Under the pieces are notes generated by a model. It did no database searches. It saw only the letters and a program-made list of their open reading frames with translations, and had not been told where the DNA came from. Of a stretch of 64,000 nt of DNA, positions 9,030 to 17,797 are shown one piece after another. The DNA comes from Arthrobacter sp. ZGTC131 (GTDB taxonomy: Bacteria; Actinomycetota; Actinomycetes; Actinomycetales; Micrococcaceae): NCBI RefSeq assembly GCF_002929275.1, contig NZ_PJIK01000006.1, positions 142,119-206,118 of the forward strand, given 5' to 3'. The translations under genes and the position numbers were made by a program. Each line of letters starts with the position of its first letter. Position 1 is the first letter of the stretch.

Positions 9030-12000
9030 ATGTCGATGGATGATCTGGTCTATCGAGGGCTGAAATCTGGGCTTGCTTGGCTGAAAGAGATCGGAGTCCA
9101 GCGGGTCCTCGTTCGAGGTGAACTAGCGAGGCTGGACGTCGAAGTGTTGGAGGCGCTCGATTCCGACGTTCGTCAGCTCCCGCCCGGATATTCCGGCGGC
9201 AATCTCTTCAACGGTTTGTACGGGGTCTACCGCAAGGGTCGATGGGAGGCCCTCGTCATTCGTGGAGAGGGCGAAGAAAGGCCGAATGCAACCGCCCGCC
9301 ATCGATTCACTGCGGACGGAGGGATGCGTCACCTCGCGGAGGCTCGGGAGGACCTGGTTGAGCAGTGGGAGGACGGTCGGCCCTTCATCGGCACAAGTTC
9401 GTTTGCGCCCGAGGATGTCGTGAAGGTGCTCGGGTGCGATCGCATTGGTCGGGTGCGGCGGGTTACTCGCACGGTCGCTGGCTACGTGATCGAAGTGAGT
9501 GTCGACGGGGAGCTTCAGCACGTTGCGCCAGAGTCCCTCCAGAAGGTGGATGGAGACCCACGCGATCCAGCCTTCTGGGTAACCTCGGCACCCGCTTCGG
9601 CGCGAGAGATCGCAATGACTCTGACCTGTACGAAGTTGCGCGAGCCGCTCTCGAACACCTTGTACTCCTACCGAGCGACAAAAACGGTCTTTCGTGCCTA
9701 CCAGTTCATTCCTGCGCTCAAGATCCTTAACTCTCCGACCGGGCGGCTACTTCTGGCGGACGAGGTGGGTCTCGGAAAGACGATAGAGGCGGGTCTGGTG
9801 TGGAGCGAGCTGGAGCAGAGGTCACCGCTTCGTCGCACGCTTGTGGTCACGCCTTCTTCCTTGACGCACAAATGGCGCATGGAGATGAGCCGGCGTTTCG
9901 ACCGTGACCTCGAGGTTATCAAGCCCGGCAAGCTGGCTGACCTCGGCGAAGATCTCCTCGCCGGCCGAGACCCGGACATCCACGCGATCATTTCGGTGGA
10001 GTCCCTCCGCAGTGCGAGCGACGTGCTGGAGCAGCTGACCCGGATCCGACCGAGATTTGATCTGGTCATCGTCGACGAGGCCCATGTTTTGCGCAATACC
10101 GGCACTAGGTCGAACCTGCTAGGCGGGTTGCTGTCCGATTGGGCCGATCACTTGTTGTTCCTGTCGGCAACTCCCATCAACCTACGCTCTGACGACCTCT
10201 ACAACCTGCTGACTCTGCTCGACGACGGTATGTACCAGGACTCCCAGATCTTCCATATGCAGCTCGAACCCAATCAGCACCTCAACGCGATCGAACGCGG
10301 CATTTCTCACGGCTCATCCGGCGCAGCACTGCGCCATCACCTGCGGTCGATCAAGACACTACCCTTCGGCCGCGCCGTCTCGAACCGCCCGGACTACGCG
10401 CGCCTAGAGGAGCTTCTTGACACCGCTGCACCCCTGGAAGCGGGCCAACGGGCAGAAGTCAAACGCCTCGTTTCCGAGCTGAACACCTTGAGTGGCGTGC
10501 TCTCGAGGACCCGGAAGGTGGATGTACCTGACGCCAAGGCAGTGCGCGAACCCCATCAGGTAGTCGTGAACTGGTCGCCGGATGAGAAGGGCTTCTACGA
10601 CCGCGTCGTTGACCACTTCATGTCCCGGGCTCGCGCGCACGGAACGCCACCCGGCTTCGCCATGCAGATGCCGCTGCGACAGGTTGCGAGCTGCCTGCCG
10701 GCCATGCAGGCGCGACTCTCTGCCAACGCAGACCAGTTCGCGCGCTCAGTGGAGGATTACGACGAGGAGTACGACGAAGAGGACCTGGCGGACATGCGCG
10801 AGGACCGGACATCCTTCGAGTGGCATGGCGAGGACTCGAAGTTTGAAGCCCTGCTGGAGCAGCTCACGCACTTGCGCGAACAAGGCTTGCGTCAGGCACT
10901 GATCTTCTCCACCTTTCGCGGGACCATCGCGTACTTGGCAGAACGCCTGAGTTCAGACTTTCGGGTCCGGCAGCTCCACGGCGGTATCCACATGGTGGAT
11001 CGCCAGCCCATCATCGATGCCTTTCGCGATGGGAAATTCGACTTCCTCATTGCGAGCGAGGTGGCATCGGAGGGTCTGGACTTCGAGTTCTGCAACGTAC
11101 TGGTGAACTACGACCTGCCCTGGAACCCCATGCGAGTCGAGCAGCGAATCGGTCGTTTGGACCGATTCGGCCAAAAGCACGAGAAGGTCCTTATCCTCAA
11201 CATGCATGTGCCGGGGACGATCGAGTCCGACATTTTGGAACGCCTATACACCCGAATCGGCGTATTTCAGAACTCTATTGGAGACCTCGAGCCCATCCTC
11301 AGGGACGACTTCCGTGACCTGGCTAACCAAATCCTTGATCCGCGACTGGACGACTCTCAGCGAAGGCAGCGAGCGGAAGAAATCGCAACGGCCATCGAGA
11401 CAAGGGCAGCGAACCTTCGGCGACTGAATGAGGAGCGAGCCACTCTGTCCACGATTGACGAGATGCAAGTGGAAGGCCTCTCAGAATCAGGGCCAGTGGA
11501 CGGGCGGTATGTCGGAACGACAGAAGTGCGCACCCTCATTGAGCACATGCTGCGAGCCACTGGGGGCAAGCTGGAGAAGTCGGAGCGTCCGGGCATCCTG
11601 CTATTGCGGGGAAGCAATGAGCTCTCCGACCTCATCTATCGCTTTCGAGGCACTCAGGGAGCGAGCCGTCGGTCAGCGATGCTGTTCCAAGGTCGTATCC
11701 GCAACGGAGAACCAATCGAAGTGACCTTCGACGCCGACCTGGCAAGCACGCGAGACGTGGAACTCCTATCTCTCCGACATCCCATCGTTGACGTGGCAGT
11801 GCACCAGCTGGAACAGGACAGGCTCGGGTTGCATCGTTATGGCATAGGCAGGCTTGCGACGCTGCCGTCCGGCACTCGCTATGCCGTCACGGTGGACTTG
11901 GTAGCGTCGACCGGCGTGAGGCCGACCAAGGAATTGTGGTCAACGGCGATCGATATCCAGACCGGGGCCGTTGCACCGGACATCGGCGTTCAGTTGCTGG

Positions 12001-12386
12001 AGGCCGTGGCGAACGGATCGCTGGAGGAAGCTACTGGTTCCACGCCAACGCCGATGGAGCCCTTCCTCATATCGCTTAAGGAGGTCAGCTGGGCTCGGCA
12101 CCGTGCGGAGGAGTCACGCAGACGTTTGGACAATGAGGCGTTGGTAAGGGCCCGCCTCGACGCGCGCAAGGCGAGTCTTCAGGTCAAGATCCTTAAGGCG
12201 AGAGCCACGTTGGACGTCGTTATGGAGCGGGAACGCGATCCGAGGGTCATCCGGATGGCAGAAGGTCGCATCCGCAACCTCGGTCAAGACCTTGAGCAGC
12301 TTGAGGCCGAGCTGGAGGAGCAGCGGGCCTTCTCGATGAGCCGCAGGACGGTCGCAGTGATTGAGCTCGTCGGTCCGGCTACTTGA
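9030..12386 (+). CDS. SNF2/HepA-type DEAD/DEAH-box helicase of the chaperone-helicase module
   Basis: 1118 aa from the ATG at 9030 (GAGAGAGG 10 bases upstream); the frame is open further upstream but without a ribosome site. Residues 1-200 are an accessory region of unknown fold. The SF2 SNF2-like core follows: RAYQFIPALKIL (Q-like), LLADEVGLGKTIEAGL (Walker A, about residue 244), IVDEAHVLRN (DEAH, about 348), LFLSATPIN, then the second RecA lobe with QALIFSTFRGTIAYL, LIASEVASEGLDFEF and VEQRIGRLDRFGQ (motif VI). The last 100 residues are a probable coiled coil. This resembles RapA/HepA family ATPases and the SNF2 genes of DISARM (DrmD) and other defence systems, but no DISARM partner is present. 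It converges on the Hsp70-like gene with an 8-base overlap of stop regions. Confidence 0.92.
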   Translation: MSMDDLVYRGLKSGLAWLKEIGVQRVLVRGELARLDVEVLEALDSDVRQLPPGYSGGNLFNGLYGVYRKGRWEALVIRGEGEERPNATARHRFTADGGMRHLAEAREDLVEQWEDGRPFIGTSSFAPEDVVKVLGCDRIGRVRRVTRTVAGYVIEVSVDGELQHVAPESLQKVDGDPRDPAFWVTSAPASAREIAMTLTCTKLREPLSNTLYSYRATKTVFRAYQFIPALKILNSPTGRLLLADEVGLGKTIEAGLVWSELEQRSPLRRTLVVTPSSLTHKWRMEMSRRFDRDLEVIKPGKLADLGEDLLAGRDPDIHAIISVESLRSASDVLEQLTRIRPRFDLVIVDEAHVLRNTGTRSNLLGGLLSDWADHLLFLSATPINLRSDDLYNLLTLLDDGMYQDSQIFHMQLEPNQHLNAIERGISHGSSGAALRHHLRSIKTLPFGRAVSNRPDYARLEELLDTAAPLEAGQRAEVKRLVSELNTLSGVLSRTRKVDVPDAKAVREPHQVVVNWSPDEKGFYDRVVDHFMSRARAHGTPPGFAMQMPLRQVASCLPAMQARLSANADQFARSVEDYDEEYDEEDLADMREDRTSFEWHGEDSKFEALLEQLTHLREQGLRQALIFSTFRGTIAYLAERLSSDFRVRQLHGGIHMVDRQPIIDAFRDGKFDFLIASEVASEGLDFEFCNVLVNYDLPWNPMRVEQRIGRLDRFGQKHEKVLILNMHVPGTIESDILERLYTRIGVFQNSIGDLEPILRDDFRDLANQILDPRLDDSQRRQRAEEIATAIETRAANLRRLNEERATLSTIDEMQVEGLSESGPVDGRYVGTTEVRTLIEHMLRATGGKLEKSERPGILLLRGSNELSDLIYRFRGTQGASRRSAMLFQGRIRNGEPIEVTFDADLASTRDVELLSLRHPIVDVAVHQLEQDRLGLHRYGIGRLATLPSGTRYAVTVDLVASTGVRPTKELWSTAIDIQTGAVAPDIGVQLLEAVANGSLEEATGSTPTPMEPFLISLKEVSWARHRAEESRRRLDNEALVRARLDARKASLQVKILKARATLDVVMERERDPRVIRMAEGRIRNLGQDLEQLEAELEEQRAFSMSRRTVAVIELVGPAT

Positions 12387-14028
12387 CGTCCCACCAACGG
12401 CGCTCCATTGGCTGCCAGTCCGGCTCCTTGACAGGAAGCGCAAGGCGCGCAAACCCTCCCGTGAGCACTGGCCAGCGCGTGACGCGGAATGACTGACTCG
12501 TTCCCTGGCCGTCGGTGATGTTGATGCGCCCCTCGGTGGACAGGTCGAAGCGGACAGCACCATAGCCGAAGGCAACCTTTAATCCGGGCACATCGGTCTC
12601 CTTGTGCCGCAGATCGACCGGCGTCCCGTCCATCGCATAGACAGCGAGGCGGCCGTAGCCGGTTGATGGCAATGATCGAGCTGAATCGCGATTGACCGCG
12701 GTGGCACCGTCTGGCCACTCGTACCTGAGCCGGTCCCGGCTCAGTGCTTGCCACCATTCGTAAAGCTTCGTGTGTGCTCGGTAGAGCGGAACACGGGTCA
12801 GGTCCCCGTCTCCCGCTGAGAACTCGAGCACGAAGTCGAAGGCGGGACGATGCAGATTCACCTGCTCGTAGGAAGTGTTCTCGGCAAGCCCAGCAACGAT
12901 CGCCTCCCGCGCACCGTTCCTGCCGGGGAAGGTGTGAATCTTGGCGGTGGGTAGCTTCCTGCTAAGGAACTTCTCCACCGCGGAGGCGCGGCTCATGCCC
13001 CCGGCAAGGAGAACGTGATGAACGTTTGAGGTGAGGCTCTCTTCCGAAATCTGGCGCAGGGCAGATGTGACCGCACCTTCGGCGCGGGTCAGGTATGATC
13101 CGCGCAGGGTCGAGAGGATAAGGGACCAGGCGCGTTCCAGTTGCGGACGCATGGCATCCTCCAGCTGCTCGCGGGTGTAGTGCAGGCTGGGCAGGTTGCC
13201 TGCCTGATAGCCGACATGCACCTGCGTCACCTGGTATGTCGAGAGGTCAACCTTCGCCTCAGCTGCTGCGCGCATCAGATAAGCTCTCGCTAGATCAACG
13301 TCGGGCAACGCCTCGAGCTCGATCCCCTGGTCGCGGAGAGCGATCTCCAAGTCAGCGACGATCGTTCCGTCGAGCACGTCGCCGGCCTCGTTGAGGCCGT
13401 CTGAGGCGAGGACGTAGATTTCGGGATCCCTGAGCGGGCCGGTCGTGACGTCAAGGACGGCGACGTCGAGCGTTCCTCCGCCCATGTCGAACACGAGCAC
13501 GCGCTCTTCGTCGAAGTACTCCCTCTGTTGCGTTCGCTGGCCGATCCAGTTCAGTCCAGCGGCGATCGGCTCATCAATCAGAGTCGAGGGGCCGACGCTG
13601 AAGCCCGCCGTCTCGGCGAGGCCGAGCAACCGTTTACGCTGATCCGCATCCCACATTGCAGGGCAGCCGAGTCGCGTCACTCCTTTATCGGAGATGGGGA
13701 GCCGATCAGCGCGGGCACGGTTCGCGATCTCGCGAAGGACCGCGCCGATGACCTCGTCGGCGTTGCGTTCGACGGAACCGTCGGCGCTTCGCGCGACTAC
13801 CGCGCGTCCGGTGATGCAGCGCTTGACCGAAGTGATCAGAGCGGAGGGATTGTGCGTGAGCGCGTCCTCGCCGACCACCAAGGCGTCACCGCTGACCGCA
13901 GCAGCGGAGGGCATCCACGATTCGGCGTGACCGATTGGGACCACCGTCGGCCTGCCCGCCGGCATGCTCTCCGCGATCAGTGTCGTGCTCGTGCCAAAGT
14001 CGACACCTAAAAACTGCTCTCGAGCCAC
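12379..14028 (-). CDS. Hsp70/DnaK-like ATPase with non-canonical C terminus
   Basis: 549 aa, GTG start with AGGAG 7 bases upstream, located directly after the stop of the upstream gene. The N-terminal 380 residues are an actin-fold Hsp70 ATPase domain: phosphate-1 loop FLGVDFGTSTT, connect-1 motif STLIDEPIAAGL, phosphate-2 VFDMGGGTLDVAVLD, and adenosine motif VLLAGGMSRASAVEKFL. The C-terminal 160 residues do not look like a DnaK substrate-binding domain: there is no EEVD-like tail and no clear helical lid, and the sequence is beta-rich (LVLEF..GDGDLTRVPLYR, GRINITDGQG). It is therefore a divergent Hsp70, not housekeeping DnaK. Its operon partner carries a GrpE-like domain, the usual Hsp70 nucleotide exchange factor. 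No J-domain protein is visible nearby. Confidence 0.9.
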   Translation of the reverse strand: MAREQFLGVDFGTSTTLIAESMPAGRPTVVPIGHAESWMPSAAAVSGDALVVGEDALTHNPSALITSVKRCITGRAVVARSADGSVERNADEVIGAVLREIANRARADRLPISDKGVTRLGCPAMWDADQRKRLLGLAETAGFSVGPSTLIDEPIAAGLNWIGQRTQQREYFDEERVLVFDMGGGTLDVAVLDVTTGPLRDPEIYVLASDGLNEAGDVLDGTIVADLEIALRDQGIELEALPDVDLARAYLMRAAAEAKVDLSTYQVTQVHVGYQAGNLPSLHYTREQLEDAMRPQLERAWSLILSTLRGSYLTRAEGAVTSALRQISEESLTSNVHHVLLAGGMSRASAVEKFLSRKLPTAKIHTFPGRNGAREAIVAGLAENTSYEQVNLHRPAFDFVLEFSAGDGDLTRVPLYRAHTKLYEWWQALSRDRLRYEWPDGATAVNRDSARSLPSTGYGRLAVYAMDGTPVDLRHKETDVPGLKVAFGYGAVRFDLSTEGRINITDGQGTSQSFRVTRWPVLTGGFARLALPVKEPDWQPMERRWWDVK

Positions 14029-14037
14029 TTCAAACTC

Positions 14038-16092
14038 CTAATAAGTTCGTTCGACGAGCGCGCGCACGAGAACGATCTCATCGGCACCCTCGCCCCATGT
14101 ATATCCGATGCCGGTGACAGTCACGGGTGTGTCGGGCAGTGGCGGCTCCCCGATGACATCGTGACGCTGTGGGTCATAGGGCTCCGTCCGACCTGGTACA
14201 CCCGACGGAGTCAGTCCCTCACGGGCGGCCATCCGCCGCACGCGCTCCCGGACGCGCTGAGCGGACTGACTGTCGGCAGCTCCGTCGACGTACGCGCAGA
14301 GCTCCGCAAAGGCGCGCATGACATCGATCCGGATCTGGCGCGACTGAGATTCGCGAAGTTCCTTGGTGCTCGCGGCGGCCTCGCCAAGTCGTGCCTCCAT
14401 GCGGTGCAGCCGGTCATCACTCAACCGCGCGGCTTCCTGCGCCTTGCCGAGCAGCTCCGTCTTTTCCCTCGCCTGGCGAGTGAGGGTCTCTACTTGGTGA
14501 GCAAGCTCGGATATCCGTGTCTCATTCCTGAGGCGCACAAGCCACGCCCGGCCGACGTTGTCATCCCGTAGGACTCGGTCGAACGCCCGCTGAACGTCAC
14601 TTTCATCCATGAGGCGAGCGAGTGCAGTGGGGGCAGCGAGCGACGTGAGCAGCTGACGCCTCGTCGTGGCTGACGTGAGCCTCTTGACCACCAAGGGCTT
14701 GACTACGGCGGATGCTATGGCATCGCTCTCGAGCGCGCTGGCCAGGGGCGTGGTGGCGACCGCAGCTAGATCGTCAAACTCCACGCCGCGCCACCACATG
14801 TCGTCGGCGAGATCTGCTGGATGATTGCGCCAGATCCACCCCAGCACGCGCGCCCTCGAGCCGGTCGCATTCAGCGGAACGGACGTGAGCCGCCGGGCCA
14901 CCGCGGACCTATCTTGGAGCGCGAGATTCTTCCAAGAGTCCTGATCCATCGCGCCTATGACGGCCGCCAGAACTCCAGCGACCCACTCACCCTTCTTGCC
15001 AGCATCTTTCAGCGTTTCCATCTCGCGGGTGGCACGAAGGACAGTGCCCAGGCTGAGGAGACCAACCGAGGGCGAGCTCAACAGCCTCCGAACCAGGAAG
15101 TCCTTGGCGTGCCGTAACTCTTGCGCTCTGGCGGTCGCGGGCTCAAGACGGCGCAACTCGGCGTCTGCCGCATCCATCAGAGCGGCCGCAGCCTCGGGTC
15201 CCGCCAATTGCACCGGATCAATTGTCTTGACCGCCTTGCTGTCCCTCGGCAGGGCCTGCAGGATCAAAGCAGCTTGACCGAGCGCCGGAACGGCCGCTTG
15301 AAGCGCATCGTCGGACAGCGAGTCCACAGCGAGCCCAGCTGCCAAGGGATTCCGCAGGGCACTGCCCAGTAGCCGGGACCAGTTCTCAGGCCGTTGGCCT
15401 GAGACCGAAATGGCTTGGACGAGTTCGACAGCCGGGTGGATTTGCCCGCCCTCAGCACTGTGTGCGCTGCCTCGGTCCTCGTTCCGGGTTTCTGAGTCCA
15501 TTGACCTGCCAACAGCACCATCGGCGACCTGCGGAACAGCGTCACCTCCTCGCTCGGCATTTCCGGCATCGAGTCCCGCCGTCACGGTGCTCTCATTCAT
15601 GGCGGTCCGTCCGGGCACTTGGGCGGCTACGTCAGCCGAGACTGCATCAAGCGGAGCCTGCCCCACCCAGACGTACTTGAGGCTAGCCCCCTTACCCGAT
15701 GCCTTGACATTCTTGTTCGTCTCGAAAGTCTGGCGAGCCCGCTTCCACAGGGCGCTGACATCCCCGGTAAAGACCTCCTCGACACGCGCGATGAGGTCTT
15801 TGCTCGACAACGGCTTCGATGAGTCGAGAAGGGCGAACGCGAAAGCCTGTGCCGGCGACGACCGCACGAGCTCTGAGGTGGCAACCGGGTCGACGTGCTT
15901 TCGGTGGCGTAACCCACCAGCCGCGGTGGCAAACCGTATGCGGTCCCCATCAACACCGAGTCGGACATCATCGGTTGACCCGTCACTCCAAAGAACTGTG
16001 ACCTCAACACCCTTGCCGTCGACGAGGAGTCCCTCTCGAAGGACCACCCGAGATTTCTTATCGAGGTCCACGACCACCTGAGGCACTTTCAC
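14038..16092 (-). CDS. large protein with C-terminal GrpE-like domain, operon partner of the Hsp70-like gene
   Basis: 684 aa, GTG start. The first 70 residues are beta-rich (VVVDLDKKSRVVLREGLLV). Residues 75-145 resemble a winged-helix or HTH-like module (AFALLDSSKPLSSKDLIARV). Residues 200-530 are mostly helical with no recognised family. Residues about 530-610 are a coiled coil (RISELAHQVETLTRQAREK and on). The last 60 residues match the pattern of the GrpE beta-domain: E.YDPQRHDVIGEPPLPDTP, then VTVTGIGYTWGEG and VLVRALV, compare the family's PxDPxxHEAV and GY...GRxLRPAxV. GrpE releases ADP from Hsp70, so this fits as a dedicated exchange factor for the adjacent Hsp70. The GrpE assignment is my pattern recognition and should be tested by structure search. 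It is the first gene of the operon, with 9 bases to the next. Confidence 0.85.
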   Translation of the reverse strand: MKVPQVVVDLDKKSRVVLREGLLVDGKGVEVTVLWSDGSTDDVRLGVDGDRIRFATAAGGLRHRKHVDPVATSELVRSSPAQAFAFALLDSSKPLSSKDLIARVEEVFTGDVSALWKRARQTFETNKNVKASGKGASLKYVWVGQAPLDAVSADVAAQVPGRTAMNESTVTAGLDAGNAERGGDAVPQVADGAVGRSMDSETRNEDRGSAHSAEGGQIHPAVELVQAISVSGQRPENWSRLLGSALRNPLAAGLAVDSLSDDALQAAVPALGQAALILQALPRDSKAVKTIDPVQLAGPEAAAALMDAADAELRRLEPATARAQELRHAKDFLVRRLLSSPSVGLLSLGTVLRATREMETLKDAGKKGEWVAGVLAAVIGAMDQDSWKNLALQDRSAVARRLTSVPLNATGSRARVLGWIWRNHPADLADDMWWRGVEFDDLAAVATTPLASALESDAIASAVVKPLVVKRLTSATTRRQLLTSLAAPTALARLMDESDVQRAFDRVLRDDNVGRAWLVRLRNETRISELAHQVETLTRQAREKTELLGKAQEAARLSDDRLHRMEARLGEAAASTKELRESQSRQIRIDVMRAFAELCAYVDGAADSQSAQRVRERVRRMAAREGLTPSGVPGRTEPYDPQRHDVIGEPPLPDTPVTVTGIGYTWGEGADEIVLVRALVERTY

Positions 16093-16237
16093 TCGCGTAT
16101 TCTATCCACAGCACCGGCTTCGACCCGACCTGAAAATGATCAGTTCCACAAGCCTGTGCGCTGGACCGTTTCTCGTCGGGGAACGCGAACTGTGATCACC
16201 GGCCTTACCCGAGTCGGCATAGCCTGCTTGTCGAGAG

Positions 16238-16488
16238 ACGCCGTCCGGCCGGGGGAATGGTGGTGAGCGTGGCCATCCGGGGCGCGCCCGTCACAGTGGA
16301 CATGCAGAAGCTAGTGCTGAAGGAGATCGACCTGCGCGTGACCAGCAGTTCAGGATGATGCAGAAGGCAAGGTGGACCGCAAACCGTTCGTCACTGGCCG
16401 GATCGCACTGGAGGACCTGGTGGAGCAGGGCTTCGACACGCTGATCAGCCACAAGGACATGGCGGTGAAGGTGCTGGTGCACCCGTAG
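16238..16488 (+). pseudogene. remnant of a zinc-dependent 2,3-butanediol-dehydrogenase-type gene, 3' part
   Basis: Translation from about 16245 gives AGGMVVSVAIRGAPVTVDMQ and KLVLKEIDLR, and after a frameshift/deletion at about 16337 EGKVDRKPFVTGRIALEDLV, EQGFDTLISHKDMAVKVLVH and P before a TAG stop at 16486. This is the C-terminal part of the butanediol-dehydrogenase-type MDR family. It complements the part at 8619-8891; about 90-100 residues of the family, from AHHAV to the RPGG region, are missing from both. The two pieces flank the helicase/Hsp70/GrpE module. Confidence 0.82.
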
Positions 16489-16816
16489 GTTCTGGTGGCC
16501 GGGCCGTGCCTGCCTGCCCAGGAAATCAGCCGGCCGTGTAAAAGGGCCCAGTTCCTTCTCAGCATTGGCGCAGGAACACAGAAGCATTGGATCAAGACCG
16601 GCTTTGCCCGTGAATTCGCGTGAGACGATTCACGTACTACGCGCACAATGCACGATTTGGGGGTCTCCAACAGTGAAGTACAAAAGGTTATTTATTGCCG
16701 GCGCTTGCTCTTATAGCGCCCACTGAAGTGGCCATCAGGCACGCGGAGCAACCCCGGCGCGCTCAGACGGGTGAAAGTCACAGCCGTGGAATCCGCATCG
16801 AACTCGAGGGACACTG
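16489..16816. other. intergenic, no gene recognised
   Basis: Between the dehydrogenase remnant and the next gene I see no convincing coding sequence, tRNA or terminator. The segment is compositionally mixed (an AT-rich stretch near 16670-16710) and is probably junction debris plus the promoter of the following gene. Confidence 0.4.
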
Positions 16817-17506
16817 ATGACCTTCGACTTCCATTCAGATACTCCGGCCGGCAAGGACCCTGATTCCTTCAGCCCTTCCCTGCGGAAGTTCCACCAGCTG
16901 CTGTGGAGCAAGGAGTTGCCCACCGGCCAGCACTTCCACCTGTCTATGGCACCCCGTGCGTACCTTGTGCACCGATCCTCGTCCGGTGCTTTCTTCCTCG
17001 CCAGCGACGCCATAACCACCAGGCTGCGAAAGAAGGCTCGGAACGTCATCCGTGACATACCGGAAGACGACCTACCCGAGTACCTCGGTTACACCCCCGG
17101 AAGCACGCTCGTGTTTCCAGGCAACAGGATCGGCAGAAAGCCGACGATTAATGGTGCACGCGGACTCCATCCCAGGATCGCCGATCGCTTCGATCTGACT
17201 CTTGAGTGCATCCGCCGCCACTATCTTGGTGAGCCGAGCCCCCTCGCAGAGGTTCTGCGCAGATATGCGGAATTCTTCGCACTGTTTGGGGATTTCGCCG
17301 GGTACGTCAAATTCTTCTTACTGGAAGACCTCCTGGAGGATGACGGCCAGACCATCCGGTTCTTCCACCCGTTCGCCGACTTCAGCACATCAGCGGTTCC
17401 GAAGGACCGTGACGAATACCTCGAGTATTTATGGCTCAGCAACGCTTTCATCTCCGCGCGCAATCGTAGGATCGACGAAGAACTTCAAGGGCGGATCGCA
17501 CGGTAA
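16817..17506 (+). CDS. DUF6994-like hypothetical protein (229 aa)
   Basis: ATG start, soluble, no signal peptide or membrane segment. It begins with FDFHSDTPAGKDPDSFSPSL and contains a PTINGARGLHPRIADRFDLT segment plus a run of aromatic residues around 150-190 (YAEFFALFGDFAGYVKFFLL). The overall pattern resembles DUF6994 actinobacterial proteins of unknown function; I hold that family name loosely. It stands alone with about 290 bases of non-coding sequence downstream. It lies between two helicase-bearing blocks of the defence island, but nothing ties it functionally to either. Confidence 0.75.
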   Translation: MTFDFHSDTPAGKDPDSFSPSLRKFHQLLWSKELPTGQHFHLSMAPRAYLVHRSSSGAFFLASDAITTRLRKKARNVIRDIPEDDLPEYLGYTPGSTLVFPGNRIGRKPTINGARGLHPRIADRFDLTLECIRRHYLGEPSPLAEVLRRYAEFFALFGDFAGYVKFFLLEDLLEDDGQTIRFFHPFADFSTSAVPKDRDEYLEYLWLSNAFISARNRRIDEELQGRIAR

Positions 17507-17797
17507 GCCGGAAGTCCACGCAGTCCCAGCCCCACCGGCCCTGCGGAACGGCGGCGTCCGCGGTCAAAGCTCGCTGCGTCGGCCGGACGGCTCTTTCTCC
17601 GTGTCCGTAGCCTCGGGAGGGCCGAAAGGGCCTCAAACGACGGGTTCAATTGGTCCGGGCCGTAACTTACCGGTTTTCCGAACCGCTGAGCGGCGCCAGA
17701 ACCAGCAGACATGCAGGATTGTCAGGGCCGGATGCCATGATTGGATGCATAGATTGAATGACGGTGCTGATGCCGGTGCCGTAGATGGGGGAATCCG

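Noticed and set aside
9030-12386. SNF2 helicase as DrmD of a DISARM system
   Set aside because: The helicase core is SNF2-like, but there is no DUF1998 protein (DrmB), DrmA helicase or DrmC PLD nuclease nearby; the neighbours are Hsp70 and GrpE-like genes.
12379-14028. Hsp70-like gene as housekeeping dnaK
   Set aside because: The substrate-binding domain is not DnaK-like, there is no dnaJ or hspR in the operon, and the gene lies inside a defence island.
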